The notes: generated by a model from the letters alone, not told the origin. A stretch of 64,000 nt of DNA from Streptomyces spiramyceticus (GCF_028807635.1 NZ_JARBAX010000001.1:4575501-4639500), one strand, 5' to 3'; numbered from the stretch's first letter, positions 8,900 to 16,351 are shown. Translations and numbers: made by a program.

Positions 8900-8926
8900 G
8901 AGACCCGGACACAGCGTCCGGGTCTC
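8900..8926 (+). terminator. Terminator of the conservon operon
   Basis: A perfect 11-bp stem (GAGACCCGGAC / GTCCGGGTCTC) with a 5-nt loop is followed by TTCGTTTTG, a T-rich run. It lies 112 bp after the monooxygenase stop and is a classical intrinsic terminator. Confidence 0.85.
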
Positions 8927-8984
8927 TTCGTTTTGGGCCCCTCTACGCTCGCAATGGGCTCTGATGGTGACCAGACAGGAAAGA

Positions 8985-9023
8985 GCCCCGGCCGTCCGCC
9001 TCGGGGGCAGCGACGGCCGGGGC
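8985..9023 (-). terminator. Terminator of the methyltransferase operon
   Basis: 12-bp arms GCCCCGGCCGTC and GACGGCCGGGGC flank a 15-nt loop just after the end of the reverse-strand methyltransferase gene. On that strand the stem is followed by TTTCCTGTC. The two operons converge here, each with its own hairpin. Confidence 0.75.
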
Positions 9024-9034
9024 ACGAGTCGGGG

Positions 9035-10165
9035 CTAAGGACGGCTCCGTTGCGCGGAGGCGATGACCCTTCTCGGGTCGATCACTCGTCCCGGGTGGGT
9101 AAGCCACACCTCCTGACCCCGAGCGCTGACGGTCAGCCCGAACTCGTCGGCTTCCGGCAGGCCCAGAGCCTCATACTCCTGGTACGTCTCCTCGACGTCC
9201 CGCCACAAGTCGCGCTCGCCGTACTGCCACGCTTGCTCACCAGCCTCGGCGAAGGCGCCCGACCCGGCCTGGTCGATCAGCCACACCTCGGTGGTGCCAT
9301 CGTGCTCGGCGTGGACCATCGAGACGCCGGGCATCCGGGCACCCGCATAGATGGAGAACCCGATGGTGAGCAGCCGACGGGGATCGACCGTGGTGTCGGT
9401 CGCCCTCGCCGTACCGTCCACCGGCGGTCCTTCCGGGGCACGGTGAGAGCGCATCGGCATGTACGACGCACCGCCCCGGAACGGTCCCGACGCCCGGCCT
9501 TCCCGCACGGACAGCTGGACTACCGCGCCGCTCCAGAACTCCCGGGCCAGTGGGGCGACCAACATTCCGCCCGACTTCACCTGCCGCACCAACTCGTACG
9601 GCACGCGCCGCAGTGCGCAGGTGGCGATCAGCCGGTCGTACGGTGCTGCTTCCGCGTAGCCGTGTTCGCCGTCGGCCACCGCCACTGTGGGTGCGTAACC
9701 CAGAGCCGCGAGGTTCTCCCTCGCCTGGTGAGCCAATGGCGGGTCGATCTCGACGCTGAAGACCTGTTCGTCTCCCAGGCGCTCGGAGAGAAGCGCCCCG
9801 ACGTAGCCGGTTCCGGTGCCGATCTCCAGCACCTTCTCGCCATCCTGCACGTCGAGATGCTGAAGCATGGTGGCCACCATGCTGGGTTGGCTGTTGGAGC
9901 ACGTGGCTACGCCGGGGCCGTCGGTCGCCCCGTCGTCCACCTGGGTTACAACAGGCTCGTCGCGGTAGACGAGCTGCCACCACTCGGCTTCCGTGGTGAC
10001 CGGCTCGCAACGCCCGGGCCCTTGACGCCAGATGGTTGGTGGGATGAACAGGTGGCGGGGGATTCGCTCCCAGACCTCGCGCCAGCGCTCGGACATGAGG
10101 CCTTGCTTGGCCAGTAACTCGACGAGCGCGGCGTGCTGCGGGTGCACCTGCACGGTGCTGCCCAC
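9035..10165 (-). CDS. PCMT-family (isoaspartate O-methyltransferase-like) methyltransferase
   Basis: 376 aa, GTG start. The SAM-binding core is plain: VLEIGTGTGYVGALL (motif I), VFSVEIDPPLAHQAREN (motif II) and YDRLIATCALRRVP. The N-terminal RIPRHLFIPP and YRDEPVVTQ are the usual lead-in of protein-isoaspartate methyltransferases; the C-terminal 140 residues are an extension found in actinobacterial accessory versions. Relatives methylate Asp or isoAsp in proteins and, in several RiPP clusters, Asp side chains of a precursor peptide. A strong GGAGGA precedes the start, which sits 3 bp past the upstream gene's stop, so the pair is coupled. No ATP-grasp or lanthionine synthetase is nearby, so a RiPP role is unproven. 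Confidence 0.82.
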   Translation of the reverse strand: MGSTVQVHPQHAALVELLAKQGLMSERWREVWERIPRHLFIPPTIWRQGPGRCEPVTTEAEWWQLVYRDEPVVTQVDDGATDGPGVATCSNSQPSMVATMLQHLDVQDGEKVLEIGTGTGYVGALLSERLGDEQVFSVEIDPPLAHQARENLAALGYAPTVAVADGEHGYAEAAPYDRLIATCALRRVPYELVRQVKSGGMLVAPLAREFWSGAVVQLSVREGRASGPFRGGASYMPMRSHRAPEGPPVDGTARATDTTVDPRRLLTIGFSIYAGARMPGVSMVHAEHDGTTEVWLIDQAGSGAFAEAGEQAWQYGERDLWRDVEETYQEYEALGLPEADEFGLTVSARGQEVWLTHPGRVIDPRRVIASAQRSRP

Positions 10166-10167
10166 CG

Positions 10168-10287
10168 TCAGTCCTCCGTCTGCTGGTTGGTGGCCTTGGG
10201 CGGCGGCCCGTCAGGGGACGGCGACGGGGGCGGAGGCGTCCACGGTTTGTCGCTGGGCTGACCGGCGTGCTTGCCGTCATCGGACAT
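10168..10287 (-). CDS. Alternative short ORF, 39-aa Pro-rich hydrophilic peptide
   Basis: In-frame internal start of the preceding entry: ATG at 10287, spaced 5 nt from GGGAGAG, a better ribosome site than most genes here. The peptide starts MSDDGKHAGQP, has a proline run (TPPPPSPSPDGPPP) and ends in polar residues. It lies directly before the PCMT-type methyltransferase. Position and size are those of a modification substrate, but it has no leader or core motif known to me, so that idea is speculative. Confidence 0.4.
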   Translation of the reverse strand: MSDDGKHAGQPSDKPWTPPPPSPSPDGPPPKATNQQTED

Positions 10288-10665
10288 ATGACTCTCCCGG
10301 TTCGATGTGATGGGTGAACACCCTGCCTCGGCTGTCGACGTCCCCAGGAGCGTGGCAGCCGAGGCAGGAGTCATGGGTGGCGCGGGCGCGGTGAGGGGCT
10401 GCTCGCTTGAGTACAACGGGTTGCCGGGCGCGGGGCTCGCCCGCCAGAACGTCGTCTGCACAGCTCGATAGCCGCGATGCGTCGGCTTGAGCCCGGTGTG
10501 TTTCAGCGCCCAGATCTCGGCCGGCAGACGGTCGCCCACGGCGCAATCGGGGCTCTCCCCGCAGGTGGTGCACTCAACGTCGTGCAGCGGCTGGTCGGGT
10601 GCACCGTCGGACACATCGGGGCCCAAGGTCCAGTCCGCTGCCCGGATGATCGCCTTGACGGTCAC
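10168..10665 (-). CDS. DUF7848-like protein, possibly two overlapping genes in one frame
   Basis: 165 aa from a GTG overlapping the previous stop. Residues 1-85 match a small actinobacterial family (DUF7848 in my reading): CTTCGES with paired cysteines, then IWALKHTGLKPTHRGYRAV and an FWR motif, ending at GNPLYSSE where family members usually stop. The frame then continues without a stop through unrelated sequence containing a 13-bp hairpin. At 10287 there is an in-frame ATG with GGGAGAG at ideal distance, opening a 39-aa Pro-rich peptide that ends in NQQTED. Either this is a fusion caused by a lost stop codon, or a separate short gene starts at 10287. The DUF7848 function is unknown. Confidence 0.68.
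   Translation of the reverse strand: MTVKAIIRAADWTLGPDVSDGAPDQPLHDVECTTCGESPDCAVGDRLPAEIWALKHTGLKPTHRGYRAVQTTFWRASPAPGNPLYSSEQPLTAPAPPMTPASAATLLGTSTAEAGCSPITSNRESHMSDDGKHAGQPSDKPWTPPPPSPSPDGPPPKATNQQTED
10322..10368 (-). terminator. Hairpin inside the DUF7848 reading frame
   Basis: Perfect 13-bp arms CCTGCCTCGGCTG and CAGCCGAGGCAGG surround 21 nt, between the DUF7848 domain end and the internal start at 10287. It lacks a T run. It suggests this segment was once intergenic. Confidence 0.5.
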
Positions 10666-11132
10666 CGTGCCCCCTCAGTGAGCCGCGCGTGCCCGAGGTG
10701 AATCAGCTCGGCGACCGCGATGGGCGAGCACAGGTCACCCGCACGCGCCATGGGCACGGCCCAGTACGGGCGGTACGAGGTGCGACGGTCTGTGCGCGGC
10801 ACACCGAGCCAGGAACCCCGGCCGATGCACCGTGCTAGCGGTGATCGCCATGTCTCCGTTGTCTGGGGCGGCACCAGGGCGTAGTACCAGGTGAACGGGT
10901 CATGGATTACGGGGCCGTCGATGACGTCGGTGAGGAACTCTGAGATCGTCCGCCAGTCGTCGCTGCTCGCCGCCGCCTGTACGACCTCGGGACGGATGCG
11001 CACGGCATCGAAGCGGTTCCCCAAGGGCAGCATCGCGACGAGGTCGGAGGCCCACTCTCGGGCCGCGACTGAGGACGTCTTATGGGCGCGAGCGAGCCAG
11101 TCGGCAATCTGGGCGTCTGTACTGGTGATCAC
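10662..11132 (-). CDS. Hypothetical protein, unknown family
   Basis: 156 aa from the GTG at 11132, chosen because GGGAGA precedes it and because it overlaps the upstream stop (GTGA). It reads as a soluble alpha/beta protein: SSVAAREWASDLVAMLPLG near the start, then YYALVPPQTTETWRSP and a C-terminal LIHLGHARL. I recall such proteins beside DUF7848 and PCMT-like genes in other Streptomyces, but no function is known. The four-base overlap with the next gene indicates one operon. Confidence 0.7.
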   Translation of the reverse strand: MITSTDAQIADWLARAHKTSSVAAREWASDLVAMLPLGNRFDAVRIRPEVVQAAASSDDWRTISEFLTDVIDGPVIHDPFTWYYALVPPQTTETWRSPLARCIGRGSWLGVPRTDRRTSYRPYWAVPMARAGDLCSPIAVAELIHLGHARLTEGAR

Positions 11133-11416
11133 GGTGTCTCCCGGATCATCCTCGGTTCCGGTCCGCCCATGCAGCGGCGGCCGAATCGTGCAACTGCGGG
11201 ATGACCAGCGGGGGTTACTGGCCTGGTGATACACGCGCGAAGACGCTCGCGATCTCCTGCCGGACGGCCATCTTCCGGTCGTGCGTGCCACTCTGCGCCG
11301 CCGTGCGGTGGTCGCATCTGCACGTACGGCCCCATGTGTCCAATGACTTGGCCGACCCGGCCCGTCTTGGCATCCCGCGCCAGCGTTCCCACTTCCGGAA
11401 GTCGTTTGTCGCTCAT
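11129..11416 (-). CDS. Small conserved hypothetical protein
   Basis: 95 aa, first gene of the methyltransferase operon. MSDKRLPEVGTLARDAKTGR then VGQVIGHMGPYVQMRPPHGG forms a compact beta-rich domain seen in many small actinobacterial proteins, often near XRE regulators. The tail after about residue 60 is Arg/Pro-rich and looks disordered. The ATG at 11416 is preferred over upstream starts because the domain begins there; no strong ribosome site is seen. It shares a divergent promoter region with the HTH regulator. Confidence 0.68.
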   Translation of the reverse strand: MSDKRLPEVGTLARDAKTGRVGQVIGHMGPYVQMRPPHGGAEWHARPEDGRPAGDRERLRACITRPVTPAGHPAVARFGRRCMGGPEPRMIRETP

Positions 11417-11440
11417 GCAGTGAGGGTCACGCCCCTCGCC

Positions 11441-11512
11441 AGGACGTGGATACCTCCCCCAAAACCCATTTGGGGACGTCCTGCACGCGGTAGAACGTCC
11501 CTGGCAACGTCC
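11441..11512. promoter_or_regulatory. Divergent operator region with ACGTCC repeats
   Basis: Between two divergent operons lie four copies of ACGTCC in either orientation: AGGACGT at 11441, palindrome GGACGTCC at 11474-11481, AACGTCC at 11494 and AACGTCC at 11506. A 7-bp inverted repeat CCCCAAA/TTTGGGG sits at 11457-11475. Likely binding sites for the adjacent HTH regulator, controlling both operons; this is inference. Confidence 0.5.
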
Positions 11513-11534
11513 TCGACTTGAGGGAGAGACTGCG

Positions 11535-12278
11535 ATGCCGAACGAGAGGCTTCGAGCCGCCATGGCAGCCGGAGGGTGGACCTACGCCACTCTCGCTGCG
11601 AAGGCAGAGGTGGACCCCAAGTCCATTGAGCGCTGGGTCAATCTGGGCCGCACACCACGTCGTGCCACGGCCATGCTGGCGGCCGAGACATTAGGAGAAG
11701 ACGTGCATGCGCTTTGGCCGGCACTCCGGCAAGCACGCGCAGCACGCGCGGTCAGTCCGGAGTTGGTTGCCTTGTACGACCAGCGCGCCGATGTCCTGGT
11801 GTCTGCGTTCACCGACATGTTGGCCCAGGCTCGCGAGCACATCGACGTCCTGGTCTATGCCGCGGTCTTCCTGCATGAGGCGTATCCGCGTCTCAACGGT
11901 CTTCTGCTTGAGCGCGCCGCCGAAGGCTGTTCCGTACGGATCGCTCTGGGCGACGCCGAGAGCGAGAACGTCCGGCAGCGCGGCATGGAGGAACGCTTCG
12001 GCCATGGCATCGAGTCGAGGTGCCGATTGGCCTTGATGCACTACCGGCCGTTGGTCGGTGTGCCGGGCATCGATCTCCGGACCCACGAGACGACGCTCTA
12101 CAACTCGCTCTACCGGGCAGACGACCAGCTGTTGGTCAACGCCCATGTCTGGGGAGTGAACGCCTACGGTGCACCTGTGTGGCACCTGCGCCGTAACGGT
12201 GCCGGAGGGATCTTCGGCACCTACGCTCAGAGCTTCGACGCGGTATGGGCGACGGCAACGCCCGTCCAGGAGGAGTAG
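11535..12278 (+). CDS. XRE-type regulator with PLD-like sensor domain
   Basis: 247 aa. Residues 3-60 are an XRE helix-turn-helix (YATLAAKAEVDPKSIERWV). From about residue 75 comes an alpha/beta domain (HIDVLVYAAVFLHEAYPRL, then VRIALGDAES) shaped like one phospholipase-D lobe. The second-half HETTLYNSLYRADDQLLVN sits where an HKD motif would be, but lacks the Lys, so I infer ligand binding rather than catalysis. GAGGGAGAG precedes the ATG. The NUDIX gene follows after 3 bp. This regulator-NUDIX pair recurs in Streptomyces. It probably senses a nucleotide-like ligand and acts on the divergent promoters. Confidence 0.78.
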   Translation: MPNERLRAAMAAGGWTYATLAAKAEVDPKSIERWVNLGRTPRRATAMLAAETLGEDVHALWPALRQARAARAVSPELVALYDQRADVLVSAFTDMLAQAREHIDVLVYAAVFLHEAYPRLNGLLLERAAEGCSVRIALGDAESENVRQRGMEERFGHGIESRCRLALMHYRPLVGVPGIDLRTHETTLYNSLYRADDQLLVNAHVWGVNAYGAPVWHLRRNGAGGIFGTYAQSFDAVWATATPVQEE

Positions 12279-12281
12279 CCC

Positions 12282-12752
12282 GTGGCACGCACCGAGTACT
12301 ACGACGATCCGCAGGCTCCCGAACCGAACAGTTTGGTCGTCGCCGCATCAGCCGTCGTGACCGACGACCAGGGGCGTATCCTCCTCCAGCGCCGCCGCGA
12401 CAACGACCTGTGGGCACTGCCCGGCGGCGGCATGGAGATGACCGACTCCCTCCCCGGCACGGCGGTGCGCGAGGTCAAGGAGGAGACGGGTCTTGATGTG
12501 GAGATCACCGGGCTGGTGGGCACGTACACCGATCCCCGCCACGTGATCGCCTACACGGACGGGGAGGTACGTCGACAGTTCAATGTGTGCTTCACCGCGC
12601 GCGTGATCGGCGGGAAACTCGCGATCTCGGAGGAATCCACCGAACTGCGGTTCATCGCGCCGGGCGACGTCGCAGACCTCCCCATGCACCACACACAGCG
12701 GCTTCGCATCCAGCACTTCCTCGAAGAGCGGGACCGGCCGTACCTGGGCTGA
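12282..12752 (+). CDS. NUDIX hydrolase
   Basis: 156 aa, GTG start 3 bp after the regulator stop. The NUDIX box is ALPGGGMEMTDSL followed by REVKEETGL. The REuxEExGu half is intact with all metal-binding glutamates; the earlier conserved Glu of Gx5E is Asp here, a mild change. These enzymes hydrolyse nucleoside diphosphates linked to another group. Sequence around it (RILLQRRRDNDLWAL) suggests the ADP-ribose/(d)NTP group. Coupling to the upstream regulator suggests it makes or removes that regulator's ligand. Confidence 0.88.
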   Translation: MARTEYYDDPQAPEPNSLVVAASAVVTDDQGRILLQRRRDNDLWALPGGGMEMTDSLPGTAVREVKEETGLDVEITGLVGTYTDPRHVIAYTDGEVRRQFNVCFTARVIGGKLAISEESTELRFIAPGDVADLPMHHTQRLRIQHFLEERDRPYLG

Positions 12753-12955
12753 CGCTCTGGAGACCAGTCCTCCGCAGGCGCGATGCCCGTCGGGCAGGAG
12801 CGGCCCCAGTTCGTCGAGGCTCACACAGTCCGGGCGGGTGCGTACGCAGCTCGGCCAGCTCTACCCGTACACCGTTGGGCACAGTGCCTCGCGGGCTGTA
12901 CGCGAGGCGCGCGATAGTATCCGCGACCTGCTGTCGAGCTGAGGGGGAGGGCCGC

Positions 12956-13441
12956 ATGGTGACGCTGGGCGTAACCGGTCATATGGACTTGACCGAAGAG
13001 AGCGTGCCGCTGGTGAAAGCTGCCCTGCGCGAGCTGCTCCAGCCGTACGGGGGCGAGCTCGTCGGTGTGTCGTGCATCGCGGCCGGCAGCGACTCGCTGT
13101 TCGCCGAGGCAGTGGTCGAGGCGGGTGGCCGGCTCGTCGTCGTGCTGCCCTCCCAGGACTACCGGCAGGCGAAGGTGAAGCCGGACCACGCCAAGCTCTT
13201 CGACCGGCTGCACGCGGCTGCCGAAGAGGTACTCGTCATGCCGTACGAGACCGCGAACCGGGCGGCGTACGAGGTGGCAAATGCGGCCCTGCTTGAGCGG
13301 GCCGACCGCCTCGTCGCGGTGTGGAACGGATCGCCTCCGTCTGCCAAGGGCGGTGGCACAGCAGACGTCGTGGCCGCTGCGCGCGCGGCTGGTCTGCCCG
13401 TTGACGTCGTCTGGCCGGACGGCGCCGAACGGCGGGCCTGA
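12956..13441 (+). CDS. SLOG/Rossmann-like nucleotide-binding protein
   Basis: 161 aa, GAGGGGGAGG before the ATG. It begins VTLGVTGHMDLTEES and continues CIAAGSDSLFAEAVVEAGG then LVVVLPSQDY. The TGH/GSD glycine motifs and alternating strands match the SLOG (DprA/LOG-like) superfamily, which binds nucleotides or nucleotide-derived signals. It has no attached effector domain. SLOG proteins occur in nucleotide-signalling and stress systems; here it stands alone, about 200 bp after the NUDIX gene. A promoter may lie near TAGTAT (12914-12919). Confidence 0.7.
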   Translation: MVTLGVTGHMDLTEESVPLVKAALRELLQPYGGELVGVSCIAAGSDSLFAEAVVEAGGRLVVVLPSQDYRQAKVKPDHAKLFDRLHAAAEEVLVMPYETANRAAYEVANAALLERADRLVAVWNGSPPSAKGGGTADVVAAARAAGLPVDVVWPDGAERRA

Positions 13442-13581
13442 CCCGAACGCACGAAAGCGCCCAACGCGGCTATCCGGCGTGACCATCGCGGCGGCATGTC
13501 GATGCGGCAGCTTGAGCGCAACCAGATGCTCTGGTCTCGGGGCTGGGCTGACCAGATACGCCAGCAAGTCGCCACCGCAGC

Positions 13582-13610
13582 TTGATCATTGGGATCACGG
13601 TTCGTACGAT
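13582..13610 (+). promoter_or_regulatory. Sigma-70-type promoter of a probable leaderless mRNA
   Basis: TTGATC (13582-13587) and TACGAT (13605-13610) are separated by exactly 17 bp. The ATG of the next gene starts 7 nt after the -10 box, at the expected transcription start, so the mRNA would have no leader; no ribosome site is present. Confidence 0.65.
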
Positions 13611-13616
13611 CGGACC

Positions 13617-14000
13617 ATGAACAAACTGTTGAAGAAGGGGTCGGTGGCGGCCCTGGGCGCCGTGATGCTGGTGGCAACGGCAGGTTCGGCACAGGCCGCC
13701 TCCTGGGGACCCGAGACCATCTACAAGCGCCACTGGGACCGAAGCGGCGGCGTGATCGGGTCGGCGAAGTGGACCGACTCCGGAGACAAGTTGACCGTGT
13801 GCGACAAGCGCGCGGACGGCAAGGCGGTGATGGTCTACGTGGTCAAGAGCGGCGGTACCACTCCCGTCCTCAAGGTCACTGCGTCCGGCAAGGGCAAGTG
13901 CAAGTCCGGGTCGAAGAACCTGGACGAGAGCAAGAAGTACGAGTGGTGGGTCTCCCACGGCCTGGACGGTGACGACAGGGTCTGGGTCGGCAAGCCCTAA
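13617..14000 (+). CDS. Secreted hypothetical protein
   Basis: 127 aa. A clear Sec signal peptide (KKGSVAALGAVMLVATAGS, cleavage after AQA near residue 27) is followed by a roughly 100-residue beta-rich domain with two cysteines (LTVCDKRADGK and KGKCKSGS) that may pair. Small secreted proteins of this kind are common in Streptomyces and have no known activity. It is monocistronic: its own promoter lies directly upstream and a large palindrome 24 bp after the stop. Confidence 0.82.
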   Translation: MNKLLKKGSVAALGAVMLVATAGSAQAASWGPETIYKRHWDRSGGVIGSAKWTDSGDKLTVCDKRADGKAVMVYVVKSGGTTPVLKVTASGKGKCKSGSKNLDESKKYEWWVSHGLDGDDRVWVGKP

Positions 14001-14022
14001 GGGGGTGTGACCCAGATACGCT

Positions 14023-14054
14023 CGGAGGGCCGCCATGATCATGGCGGCCCTCCG
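14023..14054. terminator. 32-bp perfect palindrome
   Basis: The two halves are fully complementary, centred on ATGATCAT, with arms rich in GGCCGCC. It lies 22 bp after the secreted-protein stop. With no T run it fits the GC-rich hairpin terminators common in this genus. It also marks the truncated end of the DUF4440 relic on the other strand. Confidence 0.65.
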
Positions 14055-14225
14055 GCATATCTGCCACACCCCGATCTCGGTGAACTCCGGGTCCAGAAGC
14101 CCCGAGACCAGGACCGGCGAAGCACGCACGTCAGGGTCGAGAAGCCGCAGCTCCGCTTCAATAGCCGCCCGAACGGGCCCGCAAGCTCTCGTCTGCCATG
14201 CACGCACCTTACGGACGACCCCCAT
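14054..14225 (-). pseudogene. DUF4440 (SnoaL-like) gene remnant
   Basis: One reverse frame encodes RAAIEAELRLLDPDVRASP then LLDPEFTEIGV, matching the N-terminal half of DUF4440 proteins (usually about 120 aa, NTF2-like fold, with EFTEFGASG). Homology stops after about 55 residues, at the palindrome, where the rest should follow. I read this as a gene cut in its first half. The remaining 14226-14398 shows no gene. Confidence 0.5.
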
Positions 14226-14398
14226 CCCGTCACAGGGCATAGTTGACGCGGTGCGGGGAGCAACCGGCAGTGCCATCACTTCTCGTCAGTAATCCGAGTT
14301 GGGCTGACCGTCAACTGCCTTCGGAACCGGTGCACAGTCCGCACCAGGCATGTGCTGCCGCCTCCGCATCGATGATGTCGTCGAGCGGCGCCTCGGTG

Positions 14399-15019
14399 TC
14401 ATCGGGCCTGGGCGGCGAGGAACTGCCCCACGAGCGTGCCGAAGGGCATGTCCAGGTCCCCGTACAGGTGCGGCGCGATGGGGTGGGCATTGTCGGCGAG
14501 CATCTCGACCACGAGGCTCGCGTAGTCGCTGACGATCACACCGGCCTGCTGGAGCCGCAGCAGGCCCGTCTCCCGCTTGGTCGCGGAGAAAGTTCCCGAG
14601 GCGTCCACGGCGACGTATGCGGTGTATCCGGCGGCGGTGGCCGAGATCGCCGGCAGCGTGGCGCAGACTTCGAGGGACGTGCCCGCCACGATGAGCCGCT
14701 TGCGGCCGAGGGCCTCGATCGCGCCCCGGACGCGCTCGTCGTGCCAGGCGTTGACCGTGGACCGGTCGATCACGTCCAGGTCCTTGGGCAGGACGGACTG
14801 CAGCTCCGGGACGAGCGGGCCCCACATGCCGTCGGCCGACGTCGTCGTGGCGACCACCGGGACGCCCAGGCGCAGGGCCGCCCGTGCCAGGGCTGTGACG
14901 TTGTGCTTGAGCTCGTCGACGCCCATGTCCCGGACGCCCGTGAACAGTCCGATCTGGTGATCGACCAGCAACAGGGCCGCGTTGTCGGTGGTGAGGGGCT
15001 CGTGGAACGGGTTCATCAT
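14399..15019 (-). CDS. Isochorismatase-family (YcaC-type) cysteine hydrolase
   Basis: 206 aa. LLLVDHQIGLFTGVRD carries the catalytic Asp; GTSLEVCATLPAISA carries the nucleophilic Cys; VDRS/NAWHD in the middle is typical of YcaC relatives. The family hydrolyses small amides or esters; the YcaC substrate is unknown. AAGGAG lies 6 bp before the ATG at 15019, which beats longer upstream starts. It is divergent from an ArsR-like regulator, with 108 bp between the two starts, suggesting regulation by that protein. Confidence 0.86.
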   Translation of the reverse strand: MMNPFHEPLTTDNAALLLVDHQIGLFTGVRDMGVDELKHNVTALARAALRLGVPVVATTTSADGMWGPLVPELQSVLPKDLDVIDRSTVNAWHDERVRGAIEALGRKRLIVAGTSLEVCATLPAISATAAGYTAYVAVDASGTFSATKRETGLLRLQQAGVIVSDYASLVVEMLADNAHPIAPHLYGDLDMPFGTLVGQFLAAQAR

Positions 15020-15127
15020 GACGGGCTCCTTTACGGGAGGAAGGGTTGGGCATCGGCCCCGCCGTGCGGCGCGGGCCGTTGGCACGATGGTTGACCACAG
15101 GCAGTCGGCTCAGGGAATGTTTCATCC

Positions 15128-16126
15128 GTGCCTGAATCCTCAACCGCCTTGTCCACGCCGTACGCCGAGTTCGACTTCACACCCGGGGACCTGGCGCGGC
15201 TGCGGTTCGCCTTCTCCCCGGTGTCCGAGGCGGTCGCGAGCCTGCGGATGCTCCAGGACCCCGGGCGCCACGCGCTGCATCTGCCGTGGATCCGCGGCGT
15301 ACGTCCCCGGCTGCGCGCCATGGACCTGCGCCTGCTGTTCGCGCTCGCCCCGCTCGGTGCCTACATCCCCGATTTCCTCACCCCACCTCCCACGGGGCCG
15401 CTGCCGGACATCGCCGCCGAACTCGACCTCGTGGCCTCAGCCGATCCGGACGAGGCGGCGCGCGAGGTCGCCCGCGTCCCGGCAGCGGACACCCGGCCGG
15501 TGCAGGAGTTCCTCGCCGACCCCGCCGCAGGTACGGCCCGCGCCGCCGCCCAGTTACGGCAGTACTGGGACACTGCCCTCGCCCCGTACTGGCCCCAGAT
15601 CCAGGGCCTTTTCGAATCCGAGGTGCTGCGGCGCTCCCGCCAGCTCACCCGCGAGGGCGCGGCGGCGATGTTCAATGATCTGCACGAGAACGTCCGTTGG
15701 GACGACGGTGTCCTTCGGGTCCGCACCACGGCGTGGCGGCGGGACGGCCCGCTGTGCGGAGACGGGATGATCCTCGTACCGAGCGTCTTCCAATGGCCGG
15801 ACACACTGGTGATGGCGGAGCCCTACCAGCCGATGCTCGTCTACCCCGCGCCCGGCGTCGCCACGGTGTGGCAGCAGGGAACGGTCCCCACACCCGACGC
15901 CCTCGACGCGCTCATCGGCCGCACCCGGGCCAGAATCCTCGTCGCCCTCACAGAACCCGCGACCACGGTCATCCTCGCCCGTCGACTGTCCATGACCCCG
16001 GGAGCGGTCAGTCAGCACCTCAAGGTGCTGCACGCCGGCGGACTGCTGACCCGCAACCGCAGCGGCCGCGAGGTCTTCTACGGCCGCTCACCCCTGGGCC
16101 ACGCTCTGTGCGGGCGGTCCTGTTAA
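15128..16126 (+). CDS. ArsR/SmtB-like winged-helix regulator with large N-terminal domain
   Basis: 332 aa, GTG start. About 240 residues of an uncharacterised N-terminal domain typical of Streptomyces ArsR-like proteins (DUF5937-like; LRFAFSPVSEAVASLRML near the start) precede a winged helix (LARRLSMTPGAVSQHLKVL, then GREVFYGRS). No metal-binding CxC motif is seen, so it is probably not a metal sensor. The C-terminus ends GRSC, slightly early. It likely controls its own promoter and the divergent YcaC-type gene. Confidence 0.82.
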   Translation: MPESSTALSTPYAEFDFTPGDLARLRFAFSPVSEAVASLRMLQDPGRHALHLPWIRGVRPRLRAMDLRLLFALAPLGAYIPDFLTPPPTGPLPDIAAELDLVASADPDEAAREVARVPAADTRPVQEFLADPAAGTARAAAQLRQYWDTALAPYWPQIQGLFESEVLRRSRQLTREGAAAMFNDLHENVRWDDGVLRVRTTAWRRDGPLCGDGMILVPSVFQWPDTLVMAEPYQPMLVYPAPGVATVWQQGTVPTPDALDALIGRTRARILVALTEPATTVILARRLSMTPGAVSQHLKVLHAGGLLTRNRSGREVFYGRSPLGHALCGRSC

Positions 16127-16265
16127 CAGCCGTCGGCACAACGCACACGCCCAGCCGAAGGCCGAGTTCGCCCCGAACCCAACCATCAGAACCTGGACCG
16201 ATTACCCGGCCAAGGCCGCGTGACGAGCCACTGGTCCCCAGCTTCTGGCCACCGTGCAGGCAGAG

Positions 16266-16286
16266 CCCCGGACATTGTGTCCGGGG
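16266..16286. terminator. Bidirectional hairpin terminator
   Basis: Perfect 9-bp arms CCCCGGACA/TGTCCGGGG with a 3-nt loop lie between the convergent ArsR-like and NlpC/P60 genes. The rest of 16127-16351 shows no gene. Confidence 0.65.
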
Positions 16287-16351
16287 CCAGGCGCGTCAGC
16301 GCAGGCGCACCGGGACCGGGCCACCGGGGATGGGGGCTTCGTCCGGGGGAC

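Noticed and set aside
9035..10287. ATP-grasp RiPP cluster (TgmABC type)
   Set aside because: The methyltransferase resembles TgmC, but there is no ATP-grasp gene, and the small frame does not look like a TgmA precursor.
12753..12955. Remnant gene on the reverse strand (SLDELGPLLPDGHRACGG)
   Set aside because: Suggestive of a small regulator tail, but it needs a frameshift to extend and no domain is recognisable.
13442..13616. Reverse-strand gene between the SLOG-like and secreted-protein genes
   Set aside because: No start with a ribosome site and no motif; treated as intergenic.
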